In this document: one piece after another, positions 6,874-13,358 of the stretch | Numbering within the stretch: position 1 is the first letter of the stretch | Layout of the letters: each line of letters opens with the position of its first letter | Origin: Oscillospiraceae bacterium | Lineage (GTDB): Bacteria > Bacillota > Clostridia > Oscillospirales > UBA929 | Length of the DNA: 18,091 nt | Assembly (NCBI GenBank): GCA_031271325.1 | Contig: JAISVY010000019.1 | Span: forward strand, 1 to 18,091 | Direction: 5' to 3' | Program-made: the position numbers and the translations under genes | Notes under the pieces: generated by a model | What the model was told of the DNA's origin: nothing | What the model saw: the letters and a program-made list of their open reading frames with translations, nothing else | Databases searched by the model: none

Positions 6874-6904
6874 AGAATAAACCCTCCCTTTAGGGGAGAG
6901 TCAA
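6874..6904 (-). promoter_or_regulatory. MerR-type promoter with a 19-base spacer and central dyad
   Basis: TTGACT (6904-6899) and TATTCT (6879-6874) are 19 bases apart, the long spacer typical of MerR-activated promoters. Between them ACCCTCCC (6881-6888) and GGGGAGAGT (6893-6901) form a dyad with 8 of 10 positions paired around 6891. The predicted user is the MerR-GGDEF protein encoded directly downstream. Confidence 0.7.
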
Positions 6905-6915
6905 GAGTTTTTTTG

Positions 6916-8361
6916 TTATTCTTTCGGCTCCGCCGCCGGGGTGTAACGGATACGGAACACCGGCACGGTTTTTATCTCTGTGAAATAGTTCATCTCCCAA
7001 CCGTCCCCCTGCGCGGGGTCGTTCACGCCGTCCGGCGGGGGCGCGAACAGGCGGAGGGCGGTTTCGCGCGGCGCGCCGCCGTTGAAAAACGCGGGCATGA
7101 GATCAATGGTCTTTACGCCGGACTTTTTGTAAAACCATCTCCCGTTCAGCTCCAGCATCAGGTTGAGCCGCTCGTCTTCGCCGGGGAAGGTGACCTCACA
7201 GAACACGGGGTCGTTTTCCAGCGTCAACGGAAACGATAGCCCGTCCGCGTCTTCGCTGCCGCCCCAGCGCAGTTTCGCGGGGAAGGCGGTTTCCGCGCCT
7301 TCGGTCATTGCCGGGAGATACGGCGGCATATTGAGAATCTTCTTATACTCCTCCAGCACCGGCTGCGCGTGCCCGATGTCCGGGTTGCCGGGGTCTTCGA
7401 TTTCCAGCCCCAAGCGTCCCCGGTCACGGAACTGATAGAAGGTGATGCCGGTGATGCAAGGGGCTTCCTCCGGCAGGCGGCGGTATAAGTCCGCCAGTTG
7501 CGCGGCTTGCCCGGCCGCCCCGGTCACGTCGCCGTCGGCATTGAACTCGCTGATCACAAACGGGCGGTCTTGGGCGCCGGAACGCGCTAAAAAGCGGCTG
7601 TACTCGTAGAGGAACCCGCTCAGCGTTTCGCCGTTGCCGGAGCGCTTGTGTGATGTGCCGCCCGGTTCGGCGATGTCGTACGGCCAACCCCAATGGAGGG
7701 CGAGGTAGGTATCGGTTGACCAAATATCGGCGGCGGCGATCGCTTCGGCAAACTCGTCCTCATACGCCATCTTGCCGTTTTCGTCGGGGTGATCCTCCCC
7801 GATGCAGAGAATCGTACGGATATGCGGTGCGCGGGTCTTGAGGATGTTGTGAAACCGCACGTAAAAATCGGCGACTTGCTGATATGTATAGCGCTTGTTG
7901 AACGCGAACCAGTTTCCGGTCGCCTCGTGGTTGATGCGCAGCATCAGCCGCCCGAACGGACGCAGCTCTTCGGCGATCTGAATCAAGTGACTGTCGGGCA
8001 CGGCGCAGTCTACCGTCAGGGTCAGGATTACGTCCTGACCGTGGCGTCGCACGTCGCGCATCTGCCCGAACGGTTCGCCGGCAATGTCGCCGCCCGCGCC
8101 GCCCTGATAGGGGAAGTAATCGTCATAGGCGTAGTCCCAAGCGAACCCGGCTTTGCCGCCGCCCGGCAGCGGGAGCGTGCTTGCGCGTGCCGGCCAGCCT
8201 TGATCCAGCGGGTAATAGCAATACATCAGGTTGACGGCGCGGTGCGGACGCCCCAGCGTTTTCAGGATATAATCCTGCCCGACGTACTCGCCGCGTTCGC
8301 TGCCGTCTCCGAGATCGAGCGCGACTTTCGCGGCTCCCATATGCAGGGTTTTTACGGTCAT
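6916..8361 (-). CDS. Cytoplasmic clan-A glycoside hydrolase, GH26-like
   Basis: 481 residues with no signal peptide, so probably acting inside the cell. Two acidic motifs fit a retaining (beta/alpha)8 hydrolase: LMLRINHEATGNWFAFN, with Glu146 as the likely acid/base, and RPFVISEFNADG, with Glu272 as the likely nucleophile. The HE...GNW pattern recalls GH26 mannanases and related enzymes, but I cannot assign a family or substrate firmly. The last 110 residues or so look like a beta-rich accessory domain. The ATG at 8361 lies 8 bases after AAGGAG; a longer frame back to 8520 would overlap sigG and has no ribosome binding site. It is divergent from sigG and ends 12 bases before the -35 box of the MerR-type promoter, so readthrough into that gene is possible. 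Confidence 0.7.
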   Translation of the reverse strand: MTVKTLHMGAAKVALDLGDGSERGEYVGQDYILKTLGRPHRAVNLMYCYYPLDQGWPARASTLPLPGGGKAGFAWDYAYDDYFPYQGGAGGDIAGEPFGQMRDVRRHGQDVILTLTVDCAVPDSHLIQIAEELRPFGRLMLRINHEATGNWFAFNKRYTYQQVADFYVRFHNILKTRAPHIRTILCIGEDHPDENGKMAYEDEFAEAIAAADIWSTDTYLALHWGWPYDIAEPGGTSHKRSGNGETLSGFLYEYSRFLARSGAQDRPFVISEFNADGDVTGAAGQAAQLADLYRRLPEEAPCITGITFYQFRDRGRLGLEIEDPGNPDIGHAQPVLEEYKKILNMPPYLPAMTEGAETAFPAKLRWGGSEDADGLSFPLTLENDPVFCEVTFPGEDERLNLMLELNGRWFYKKSGVKTIDLMPAFFNGGAPRETALRLFAPPPDGVNDPAQGDGWEMNYFTEIKTVPVFRIRYTPAAEPKE

Positions 8362-8388
8362 AACCGATCGCTCCTTAATTTGTGTTTC

Positions 8389-8420
8389 TCGAATGAAAAC
8401 CCATTCCTTAGGAGATACTG
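8389..8420 (+). promoter_or_regulatory. Candidate SigF-type promoter of sigG, overlapping a SigG-like promoter on the other strand
   Basis: GGAGATACTG (8411-8420) fits the SigF -10 pattern GGNNANAHTR at every fixed position. GAATG (8391-8395) lies 15 bases before it as a partial -35. SigF drives sigG in B. subtilis. On the minus strand GTATC (8418-8414) and CATTCGA (8395-8389), 18 bases apart, resemble a SigG promoter that would serve the glycoside hydrolase gene; this second reading is weaker. Confidence 0.45.
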
Positions 8421-8443
8421 TCCCTGAGAGGGAGGGTTGGTTT

Positions 8444-9250
8444 ATGCGAGGAAGCGGTACGGCGTCGCGCGGCGGTTCGCCGATGAACAAGGTCGAGATA
8501 TGCGGCGTGAATACATCCAAGCTGAAGGTTCTTCCCGGAGAGAAAACAATGGCGCTGCTGGATCAGGCGAAGCAGGGCGACCGGGAAGCGCGGGACGAGC
8601 TGATTTCCGGCAATCTTCGCCTTGTGCTGAGCGTAATCCAACGCTTCGCGGGACGGGGCGAAATGGCTGACGACCTCTTTCAGGTGGGCTGCGTCGGGCT
8701 GATCAAGTCGATCGACAACTTTGACACGAGCCAAAATGTCCGCTTCTCCACATACGCCGTGCCGATGATCATCGGGGAGATCCGGCGTTACCTTCGCGAC
8801 AACAGCGCAATTCGGGTGTCCCGCTCGGTGCGCGACACCGCATATAAAGTTCTGCAAGCGCGGGACAAGATGACGGCGCAGAGCCAAAAGGAACCGTCTA
8901 CCGATGAGATCGCGAAATACTTGGAGATTCCGCGTGAAGACGTGGTGATGGCGCTGGAAGCCATCCTCGATCCGGTGAGCCTGTTTGAGCCGCTGTATTC
9001 CGACGGCGGCGACGCGATCTGCGTGATGGATCAAGTCTCCGACACCAAAAACACCGACGAAGCGTGGCTGGAACGCATCTCTTTAAAAGAGGCGATCCGC
9101 CACTTAAACGACCGGGAAAAACATATTCTCTCGCTGCGTTTTTTCGAGGGTAAAACGCAGATGGAAGTCGCAACCGAAATCGGCATCTCGCAAGCGCAGG
9201 TGTCGCGCCTGGAGAAAAACGCGATTCACCAGATGAAGAAGTATTTATGA
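8444..9250 (+). CDS. sigG: RNA polymerase sporulation sigma factor SigG
   Basis: SigG directs late gene expression in the forespore after engulfment. The 268-residue product is collinear with known SigG: NKVEICGVNTSKLKVLPGEK near the N-terminus, then NLRLVLSVIQRFAGRGE, DDLFQVGCVGLIKSIDNFD, STYAVPMIIGEIRRYLRDN (regions 2.1-2.4), VSLFEPLYSDGGD, and GKTQMEVATEIGISQAQVSR (region 4.2 helix-turn-helix). The ATG at 8444 has GGGAGGG 7 bases upstream, so the protein starts with 13 residues, MRGSGTASRGGSP, before the usual MNKVEI start at 8483, which has no ribosome binding site. A SigF-type promoter candidate precedes it. spoIIG genes, usual neighbours in bacilli, are absent from the window. Confidence 0.97.
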   Translation: MRGSGTASRGGSPMNKVEICGVNTSKLKVLPGEKTMALLDQAKQGDREARDELISGNLRLVLSVIQRFAGRGEMADDLFQVGCVGLIKSIDNFDTSQNVRFSTYAVPMIIGEIRRYLRDNSAIRVSRSVRDTAYKVLQARDKMTAQSQKEPSTDEIAKYLEIPREDVVMALEAILDPVSLFEPLYSDGGDAICVMDQVSDTKNTDEAWLERISLKEAIRHLNDREKHILSLRFFEGKTQMEVATEIGISQAQVSRLEKNAIHQMKKYL

Positions 9251-9281
9251 GCGAAGTGTTGTAAATTGCCTGTTCGTTTGG

Positions 9282-9411
9282 CAATGGACAATGGACAATT
9301 AGGGTGCGTAGGGCGCGACGCCGGTTTCAACGTCCTGCGTAGGGGAGGCGTTTTGCCTCCCGCGATACCTGCGGGCGGGAAAACCCCGCCCCTACAAGAT
9401 GACAATTGTCA
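9282..9411. repeat. Composite GC-rich intergenic repeat between sigG and mntP
   Basis: The block begins with CAATGGACAATGGACAATTA and ends with TGACAATTGTCAA, AT-rich flanks with related GACAATT words. Inside, GTAGGGCGCGACG (9309-9321) resembles the repeats at 1624 and 14069. A larger inverted repeat GTAGGGG (9339-9345) / CCCCTAC (9389-9395) holds two hairpins, GGGAGGC/GCCTCCC and GGGCGGG/CCCGCCC. No T-run follows, but it lies between two convergent genes and may block readthrough both ways. Confidence 0.6.
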
Positions 9412-9420
9412 ACATGCCCA

Positions 9421-10026
9421 TCAAAAGAACAGATGTTCCAGCAGAACCTTCAGACCCATCAGAATCAAAATCACGCCTCCGGCGAATTCCGCCTTTGCCT
9501 TGAATTTCACGCCGAAGAGCTGACCGATTTTCACGCCGGCCATCGAGAGCGTAAGGGTCGTCACCCCGATAAACGAAACAGCGGGGATGATGTTTGTATC
9601 GGGAAGCACGGCGAACGTAATCCCCGCGGCCAGCGCGTCAATGCTGGTGGCGACCGCCAGCGGCAGCATTTTGGAAGGCTTCAGCGAAGCCTCCGCGCCG
9701 GGGCGTTCGGGGCAGTTTTTGTAGTCACAGCTTTCGCAGCTATGCCCGTCTTCTTTTTGCAGGCTCTCGCGGATCATCTTCCCGCCGAGGAAGCAAAGCA
9801 GCGCAAACGCGACCCAGTGATCGACCGCGACAATTTTGTCCGCGAATAACCGGGCGGCAAAGTAACCGATCAGCGGCATCGCGACCTGAAATACGCCGAA
9901 ATACAGCCCCACAATCAGCGCTTTCGGCACCGTGACCCTCTTCATCGTCAACCCGGCGCAGACCGACACGGCGAACGCATCCATCGAAAGCCCCACCGCG
10001 AGGAGAAATAGCTCGATAAATCCCAT
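9421..10026 (-). CDS. mntP: Manganese efflux pump MntP
   Basis: MntP exports Mn(II) across the cytoplasmic membrane to prevent manganese toxicity. The 201-residue protein has six hydrophobic segments and the two family half-repeats, LAVGLSMDAFAVS (Asp16) and LAVATSIDALAAG (Asp130), each carrying the conserved membrane Asp. The loop between the halves holds HSCESCDYKNC (95-105) with three cysteines and a histidine, which could bind a metal. The ATG at 10026 lies 6 bases after GGAGGG. It has its own SigA promoter at 10054-10082; the leader is too short to hold a yybP-ykoY manganese riboswitch. Confidence 0.92.
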   Translation of the reverse strand: MGFIELFLLAVGLSMDAFAVSVCAGLTMKRVTVPKALIVGLYFGVFQVAMPLIGYFAARLFADKIVAVDHWVAFALLCFLGGKMIRESLQKEDGHSCESCDYKNCPERPGAEASLKPSKMLPLAVATSIDALAAGITFAVLPDTNIIPAVSFIGVTTLTLSMAGVKIGQLFGVKFKAKAEFAGGVILILMGLKVLLEHLFF

Positions 10027-10053
10027 CAGTGTCCCTCCGTTTTCGCTCTCCAG

Positions 10054-10082
10054 AGTATACCACGGCGGCGGCGGGATTACAA
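10054..10082 (-). promoter_or_regulatory. SigA-type promoter of mntP
   Basis: TTGTAA (10082-10077) and TATACT (10059-10054) are 17 bases apart on the minus strand, with the mntP start codon about 20 bases after the predicted first transcribed base. Confidence 0.55.
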
Positions 10083-10089
10083 CAGAAAC

Positions 10090-10767
10090 CTAAAAAAATA
10101 CCTTTCTCAGCAAGTTGGCGTAATAGCAGTCGGGGTAATGGTCCAGCGCGCGGGCGGCCAGCGGCAGGCGCGGCGCGCCGACACGCAGTTTCGCGCCGAC
10201 ATGACGGAACCCGAACAGGGCGGGCGGCACCTTTGTCACAATGTCGTTGCCGTTCTCGACCCGCACCGTTTTATCAACCCGCCTGTTGTATGACAGCGCG
10301 AACGCTTTGTTGCCGACGCGCGGGCAGCCGAACAGGATCACCTCGATGTCGGCATCGGGGCGGTTGTACTGTACGTCCACGGCGCACAGTACCGCCAGCG
10401 CCGCGCCGAGCGAATGTCCGGTGATTTTAATGAAATGTATGTCTTCGGAAACCTCTTTGAGAATCACATCGCGTACGCCGGGCGTTTTATAGTCGTCAAG
10501 AAAGCCGGTATGTACGCGTATCTTGGATTCCGTGTTGTCATACGGGATGCGCTTGCGCCAAAACATCAGGTTGTGTTTCCAGTCAAGGTACGAATCCGAC
10601 CCGCGGAAGGTGATCCACAGCGTGTCGCCGTCCCTGCGGAAAAAAAACTGCACGCCGGACTGCGGATTGTCCACCATCGCCGTGCAGGTATGCGGCGTAT
10701 ACGGCTGTATATCGCGGTAAGCCGCCGCCGAAAGCTCTAATGAGCGAATGATTTCCGCGCTGTCCAT
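10090..10767 (-). CDS. Class 3 lipase-like alpha/beta hydrolase
   Basis: 225 residues without a signal peptide. The lipase class 3 pattern is clear: WITFRGSDSYLDWKHNL near 51-67 (oxyanion side), HTGFLDDY, and the nucleophile elbow IKITGHSLGAALAVL with Ser119. Asp175 in NGNDIVTKVPP and His210 in LDHYPDCY complete a likely triad. Such proteins cleave lipid or other carboxylic esters; the substrate is unknown and the lack of a signal suggests a cytoplasmic role. The ATG at 10767 follows a purine-rich GGGGTGG site; an ATG eight codons upstream at 10791 has none. mntP follows with its own promoter, so they need not form an operon. Confidence 0.85.
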   Translation of the reverse strand: MDSAEIIRSLELSAAAYRDIQPYTPHTCTAMVDNPQSGVQFFFRRDGDTLWITFRGSDSYLDWKHNLMFWRKRIPYDNTESKIRVHTGFLDDYKTPGVRDVILKEVSEDIHFIKITGHSLGAALAVLCAVDVQYNRPDADIEVILFGCPRVGNKAFALSYNRRVDKTVRVENGNDIVTKVPPALFGFRHVGAKLRVGAPRLPLAARALDHYPDCYYANLLRKVFF

Positions 10768-10878
10768 ACGACCACCCCTCTCCCTCAGCATACGCGCGGG
10801 AGAGGGCGTGTGTTCTCAGTTTTCAGGTCGCTTTTGCCCTGTTGATGAAAAAACCGGCTGTTTTTGAAACGAAGCGTT

Positions 10879-10929
10879 GTTCCCTGCCCAGCGCAGCGCG
10901 TTTGCCAGCGCCCTTTTTTGGGTGTTTTG
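10879..10929 (-). pseudogene. thuA-like 3'-tail remnant, copy A
   Basis: On the minus strand this reads NTQKRALANALRWAGN, matching the end of the ThuA-domain protein at 12593 (QKALANALRWVGN). It lies just after the stop of the first PIN gene. Bases 10887-10911 are identical to 11708-11732 and to 12616-12640 within the intact thuA gene. Confidence 0.7.
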
Positions 10930-10938
10930 CAAAGTCAG

Positions 10939-11343
10939 TTAAGTCAGCGCAAGAAACTCCGCCGCTTTCATAATTTTTGGGGTATTCAACCCGCTTTTAA
11001 GAAAATGGCTGTCACCGGATAATATAATGTCCGCTCCAGATTTAACTGCTGCCCGATAAATAGGGCGGTCGTCAGGGTCGTTGATTTTGTCTTCGTCGGG
11101 ATGTTTTGACGAGGGGACGGGAATAACTTCGACAACAGGCAGCGCTGCGGAAATAAAATGCTCAAACGCATGGATTTTATCAGGAAACTTCCGATTGCAC
11201 ACCCGGCGCAATTCTTCAAGGCTTTGTTCGCAGATCAAACCTTCAAACGGCGGCTCCACCGCTTTCTTAAACGCTTGATATGGTATGCCGCCTTTGGAAT
11301 AGGCGGCTGAGATGATGATGTTGGTGTCGATTAAGACCCTCAT
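10939..11343 (-). CDS. PIN-domain toxin, cassette 1
   Basis: 134 residues of the VapC-like PIN family that form toxin-antitoxin pairs; such toxins are metal-dependent RNases. The acidic site is visible: Asp6 in VLIDTN, Glu43/44 in LEELRRV, Asp92 in DPDDRPIYRAA and Asp111 in LSGDSHFL. The ATG at 11343 overlaps the antitoxin stop by four bases (ATGA), which indicates coupled translation. The C-terminus SGLNTPKIMKAAEFLALT is almost identical to that of the PIN protein at 11760, whereas the rest is much less similar. The stop codon is followed by a thuA-tail remnant that is in frame with the toxin, so readthrough would add a ThuA-like end. The RNA target is unknown. Confidence 0.88.
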   Translation of the reverse strand: MRVLIDTNIIISAAYSKGGIPYQAFKKAVEPPFEGLICEQSLEELRRVCNRKFPDKIHAFEHFISAALPVVEVIPVPSSKHPDEDKINDPDDRPIYRAAVKSGADIILSGDSHFLKSGLNTPKIMKAAEFLALT

Positions 11344-11603
11344 CCGCCTTCAACTTCCTCGCGTACTTCGCGGCAAAGCTCCAATAAATCCTCTTCACTT
11401 CGAATGCCGGCTTTTTCCCATTCACCCGCCATTTCCTTTTGAAGCGTCTCCATCGCGTAAATGGCGGGATTCATCATGACCACGCGGTCGTTTTCATAAA
11501 TCAACGCCACGCGGTCACCGGCAGACAACCTCATGCTCCTCCGAATATCCAAAGGCAGTGTAATCTGACCCTTTGACATGACTTTGGCAGTGTTAAAAAC
11601 CAT
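11340..11603 (-). CDS. AbrB-type antitoxin, cassette 1
   Basis: 87 residues with an N-terminal SpoVT/AbrB swapped-hairpin domain (KVMSKGQITLPLDIRRSM, then LSAGDRVALIYENDRVVMM). The acidic C-terminal tail (EEDLLELCREVREEVEGG) probably wraps the PIN toxin. AbrB-type antitoxins bind DNA and repress their own operon. The ATG at 11603 lies 6 bases after GGAGG. The gene overlaps the toxin by ATGA. A promoter and a perfect hairpin palindrome precede it at 11620-11672. Confidence 0.88.
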   Translation of the reverse strand: MVFNTAKVMSKGQITLPLDIRRSMRLSAGDRVALIYENDRVVMMNPAIYAMETLQKEMAGEWEKAGIRSEEDLLELCREVREEVEGG

Positions 11604-11619
11604 AACGCACCTCCACTTG

Positions 11620-11672
11620 GTAGGGTAAACCCTACTTAATATCAGTATACCCCAAATTAAATGAAGTGACAA
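11620..11672 (-). promoter_or_regulatory. Promoter and palindromic operator of cassette 1
   Basis: TTGTCA (11672-11667) and TATACT (11649-11644) are 17 bases apart. At about +2 to +17 lies the palindrome GTAGGGT (11620-11626) / ACCCTAC (11629-11635), a likely binding site for the AbrB-type antitoxin. The word TAAGTAGG, part of this site, is repeated at the matching place in cassette 2. Confidence 0.65.
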
Positions 11673-11687
11673 GAACCAAAAACAGAT

Positions 11688-11750
11688 TTACGCATCCGTG
11701 TTCCCGACCCAGCGCAGCGCGTTTGCCAGCGCCCTTTTTTGGGTGTTTTG
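11688..11750 (-). pseudogene. thuA-like 3'-tail remnant, copy B
   Basis: It reads QNTQKRALANALRWVGN then TDA and a TAA stop on the minus strand, directly after the second PIN gene and in frame with it. It shares 33 identical bases (11700-11732) with the intact thuA gene (12608-12640) and 52 with copy A (10887-10938 against 11708-11759). Confidence 0.75.
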
Positions 11751-11759
11751 CAAAGTCAG

Positions 11760-12179
11760 TTAAGGCAGCGCAAGAAACTCCGCCGCTTTTAGTATTTTTG
11801 GGGTATTCAACCCGCTTTCCAGAAAGTCTTTGTCGCCGGTTACAAGAATGTCGACCCGTGCTTTTCTGGCGGCGCGGAGGAGCGGTCGGTCAGCCGCATC
11901 ACGAATTGTTTTCTCATCGGCAATTATGGAATCTGTTGCGGTTAACGTAACTAAATCATAATGTGCGGTGGAAAGAAACCGTTCCATATCAGGAATCCGG
12001 GAAGGAAATTTTATATTGTAAACCCGCCGAAGCTCATCAATGATTTGATCGCAAAGAACCACCGCATACTGCGACTCAAAGGCTTTTAAGAGCGCGGCAT
12101 TTGGTGTTCCGCGATTATTCAGAATAGCGGAAACAAGAATGTTTGTGTCAAACATAATACGAACAGTCTGACGGCTCAT
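11760..12179 (-). CDS. PIN-domain toxin, cassette 2
   Basis: 139 residues, paralogous to the PIN protein at 10939. The likely metal site is Asp11 in IMFDTN, Glu49 in IDELRRV, Asp94/97 in RDAADRPLLRAA and Asp116 in VTGDKDFL. The ATG at 12179 overlaps the antitoxin stop by four bases. The last 18 residues differ from the cassette 1 toxin at two positions, but the central region (residues about 55-95) is poorly conserved, which suits toxins and antitoxins that have become specific to their own partner. Its function as an RNase is inferred from the family. Confidence 0.88.
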   Translation of the reverse strand: MSRQTVRIMFDTNILVSAILNNRGTPNAALLKAFESQYAVVLCDQIIDELRRVYNIKFPSRIPDMERFLSTAHYDLVTLTATDSIIADEKTIRDAADRPLLRAARKARVDILVTGDKDFLESGLNTPKILKAAEFLALP

Positions 12180-12448
12180 AAGCCTTCAACCTCTGCCCGC
12201 ACTTCGCGGCATAATTCCGCTATATCTTCTTCTGTTGTTAACCCGGTTCTTTCCGCTTCTCCTTTCATCGCTTTTTGAAGAGTTTTAAGGGCATATACGT
12301 TCGCGTTCATCACGATGGCGTATTCACCTTCGCATATAAAAGTGACCCTGTCGCCCTCGGACACCTTTAGAAGGCTGCGGATTTCTTTTGGGATGGTAAC
12401 CTGACCTTTTGACATGATTTTTGCGTTATCAATCATTGGAACGGCCAT
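12176..12448 (-). CDS. AbrB-type antitoxin, cassette 2
   Basis: 90 residues, about half identical by eye to the antitoxin at 11340. The DNA-binding hairpin domain is AKIMSKGQVTIPKEIRSLL followed by VSEGDRVTFICEGEYAIVM; the tail EEDIAELCREVRAEVEGL is acidic and similar to that of cassette 1. The ATG at 12448 lies 8 bases after AAGGAG; a GTG three codons upstream would sit only one base after that site. It is translationally coupled to the PIN gene by an ATGA overlap. Its promoter carries a palindrome different from that of cassette 1. Confidence 0.88.
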   Translation of the reverse strand: MAVPMIDNAKIMSKGQVTIPKEIRSLLKVSEGDRVTFICEGEYAIVMNANVYALKTLQKAMKGEAERTGLTTEEDIAELCREVRAEVEGL

Positions 12449-12469
12449 GAATCTCACTCCTTAAGCGGC

Positions 12470-12528
12470 GCGGGAATTTTCCCGCTTTTCCTACTTAGCA
12501 GTATACGCCATTCTCGGTAAAATAACAA
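12470..12528 (-). promoter_or_regulatory. Promoter and palindromic operator of cassette 2
   Basis: TTGTTA (12528-12523) and TATACT (12505-12500) are 17 bases apart. TAAGTAGG (12497-12490) follows, as in cassette 1, and then the palindrome GCGGGAA (12470-12476) / TTCCCGC (12479-12485). The palindrome has the same 7-2-7 geometry as in cassette 1 but a different sequence. Confidence 0.65.
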
Positions 12529-12592
12529 GCAGGTACCTCTAAAAATCTCATTCGCGCCAGGCGAACGGCTCGAGCGCTTGCGAACAGGCGCT

Positions 12593-13282
12593 TTAGCGCG
12601 GTGTCACGTTCCCGACCCAGCGCAGCGCGTTTGCCAGCGCTTTTTGGTATTGCGGGTTATGCCAGACCGGCAGGTGGTGACCGGGCGAAAGGACGCAAAT
12701 GCGCCCCTTCCCCTGTGTTCGCACGGTTCCGGCAGGGCAGATCCACGCGGGGGTATGGTTGTACGGATCTTCGGCGTACTTCTCCGCTTCGCCCTGCGGC
12801 GGGGAATAGGACGCCATGATGATGTCGGTATCCGGGCTGAGAACCTCCAGGCGGTAATGCTCGTCCACCTCGCAGAACATCCCGACCCCTTCCGTCACCG
12901 GGTGCGGTTTGACCGGCTGCACCGTCACGGGGCAATCGTGCGGGTGATAGACAAAGCGGCAGCCGATCAGCTTGTCCAGCGCTTCGGTGTGTTCTCCGGC
13001 GACCAGCGCGGTATGCACGGCGAGCAGCCCGCCGCCGTTTTCCACGTACGCTATGAACGCTTGCTGCACCTCGTTTGTTTTCCACGGCGTTTTGTCCGCC
13101 GCCGAAACCTCGTCGCATTTGCTCAGCAGGACGGCGGGATAGTCCTTGAGCATACCGGGCGAAAAATCCTTCGCGTCGGTGATGATGTCGAACGTGAAGC
13201 CCTCGGCTTTCAGCGGTTCAACCCCGTCAATCGGAACCTGTCCGGGGTGCCAGTAGTCGTCGCACAGCAGCAGAACGCGCAT
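12593..13282 (-). CDS. ThuA-domain protein (trehalose-utilisation family)
   Basis: 229 residues, the usual length for single ThuA domains, which have a class I glutamine amidotransferase-like fold and are linked to sugar metabolism without a settled reaction. Recognisable parts: MRVLLLCDDYWHPGQVPIDG at the start, YVENGGGLLAVHTAL in the middle, CRFVYHPHDCPVTVQPVKPH, VDEHYRLEVLSPDTDIIMAS, and GRICVLSPGHHLPVWHNPQ near the end. The ATG at 13282 lies 8 bases after GGAGGAGG. It has its own promoter at 13359-13387. The bases encoding ALANALRWVGN at its C-terminus are copied twice downstream, after each PIN gene. Confidence 0.88.
   Translation of the reverse strand: MRVLLLCDDYWHPGQVPIDGVEPLKAEGFTFDIITDAKDFSPGMLKDYPAVLLSKCDEVSAADKTPWKTNEVQQAFIAYVENGGGLLAVHTALVAGEHTEALDKLIGCRFVYHPHDCPVTVQPVKPHPVTEGVGMFCEVDEHYRLEVLSPDTDIIMASYSPPQGEAEKYAEDPYNHTPAWICPAGTVRTQGKGRICVLSPGHHLPVWHNPQYQKALANALRWVGNVTPR
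12608..12640 (-). repeat. Intact thuA copy of the three-fold tail repeat
   Basis: These 33 bases inside the thuA gene are identical to 11700-11732, and 12616-12640 is identical to 10887-10911. They encode the C-terminal ALANALRWVGN of the ThuA protein. The distances between copies are 821 and 908 bases, one toxin-antitoxin cassette each. Confidence 0.85.
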
Positions 13283-13358
13283 GGGTAACGCCTCCTCCGG
13301 TTCAGCAAGATTTGGAAAGACATAATCGAAGCGCCGCGAAGATGCCCTCGCCGAATAC

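Noticed and set aside
7789..8427. A 212-residue open frame on the plus strand
   Set aside because: It is antisense to the glycoside hydrolase gene and has no start signal.
9339..9395. The double hairpin as a classic intrinsic terminator of sigG
   Set aside because: Neither stem is followed by a T-run on either strand; it fits better as part of an intergenic repeat.
10027..10090. A yybP-ykoY manganese riboswitch before mntP
   Set aside because: The promoter lies only about 30-55 bases from the start codon, leaving no room for the riboswitch.
10879..12640. A CRISPR array or integron made by the regularly spaced repeats
   Set aside because: There are only three copies, 821 and 908 bases apart, with full genes between them; they encode a ThuA C-terminus and no integrase or cas gene is present.
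12578..13288. A 236-residue open frame on the plus strand
   Set aside because: It is antisense to the ThuA-domain gene and rich in Arg/His/Val without any recognisable motif.
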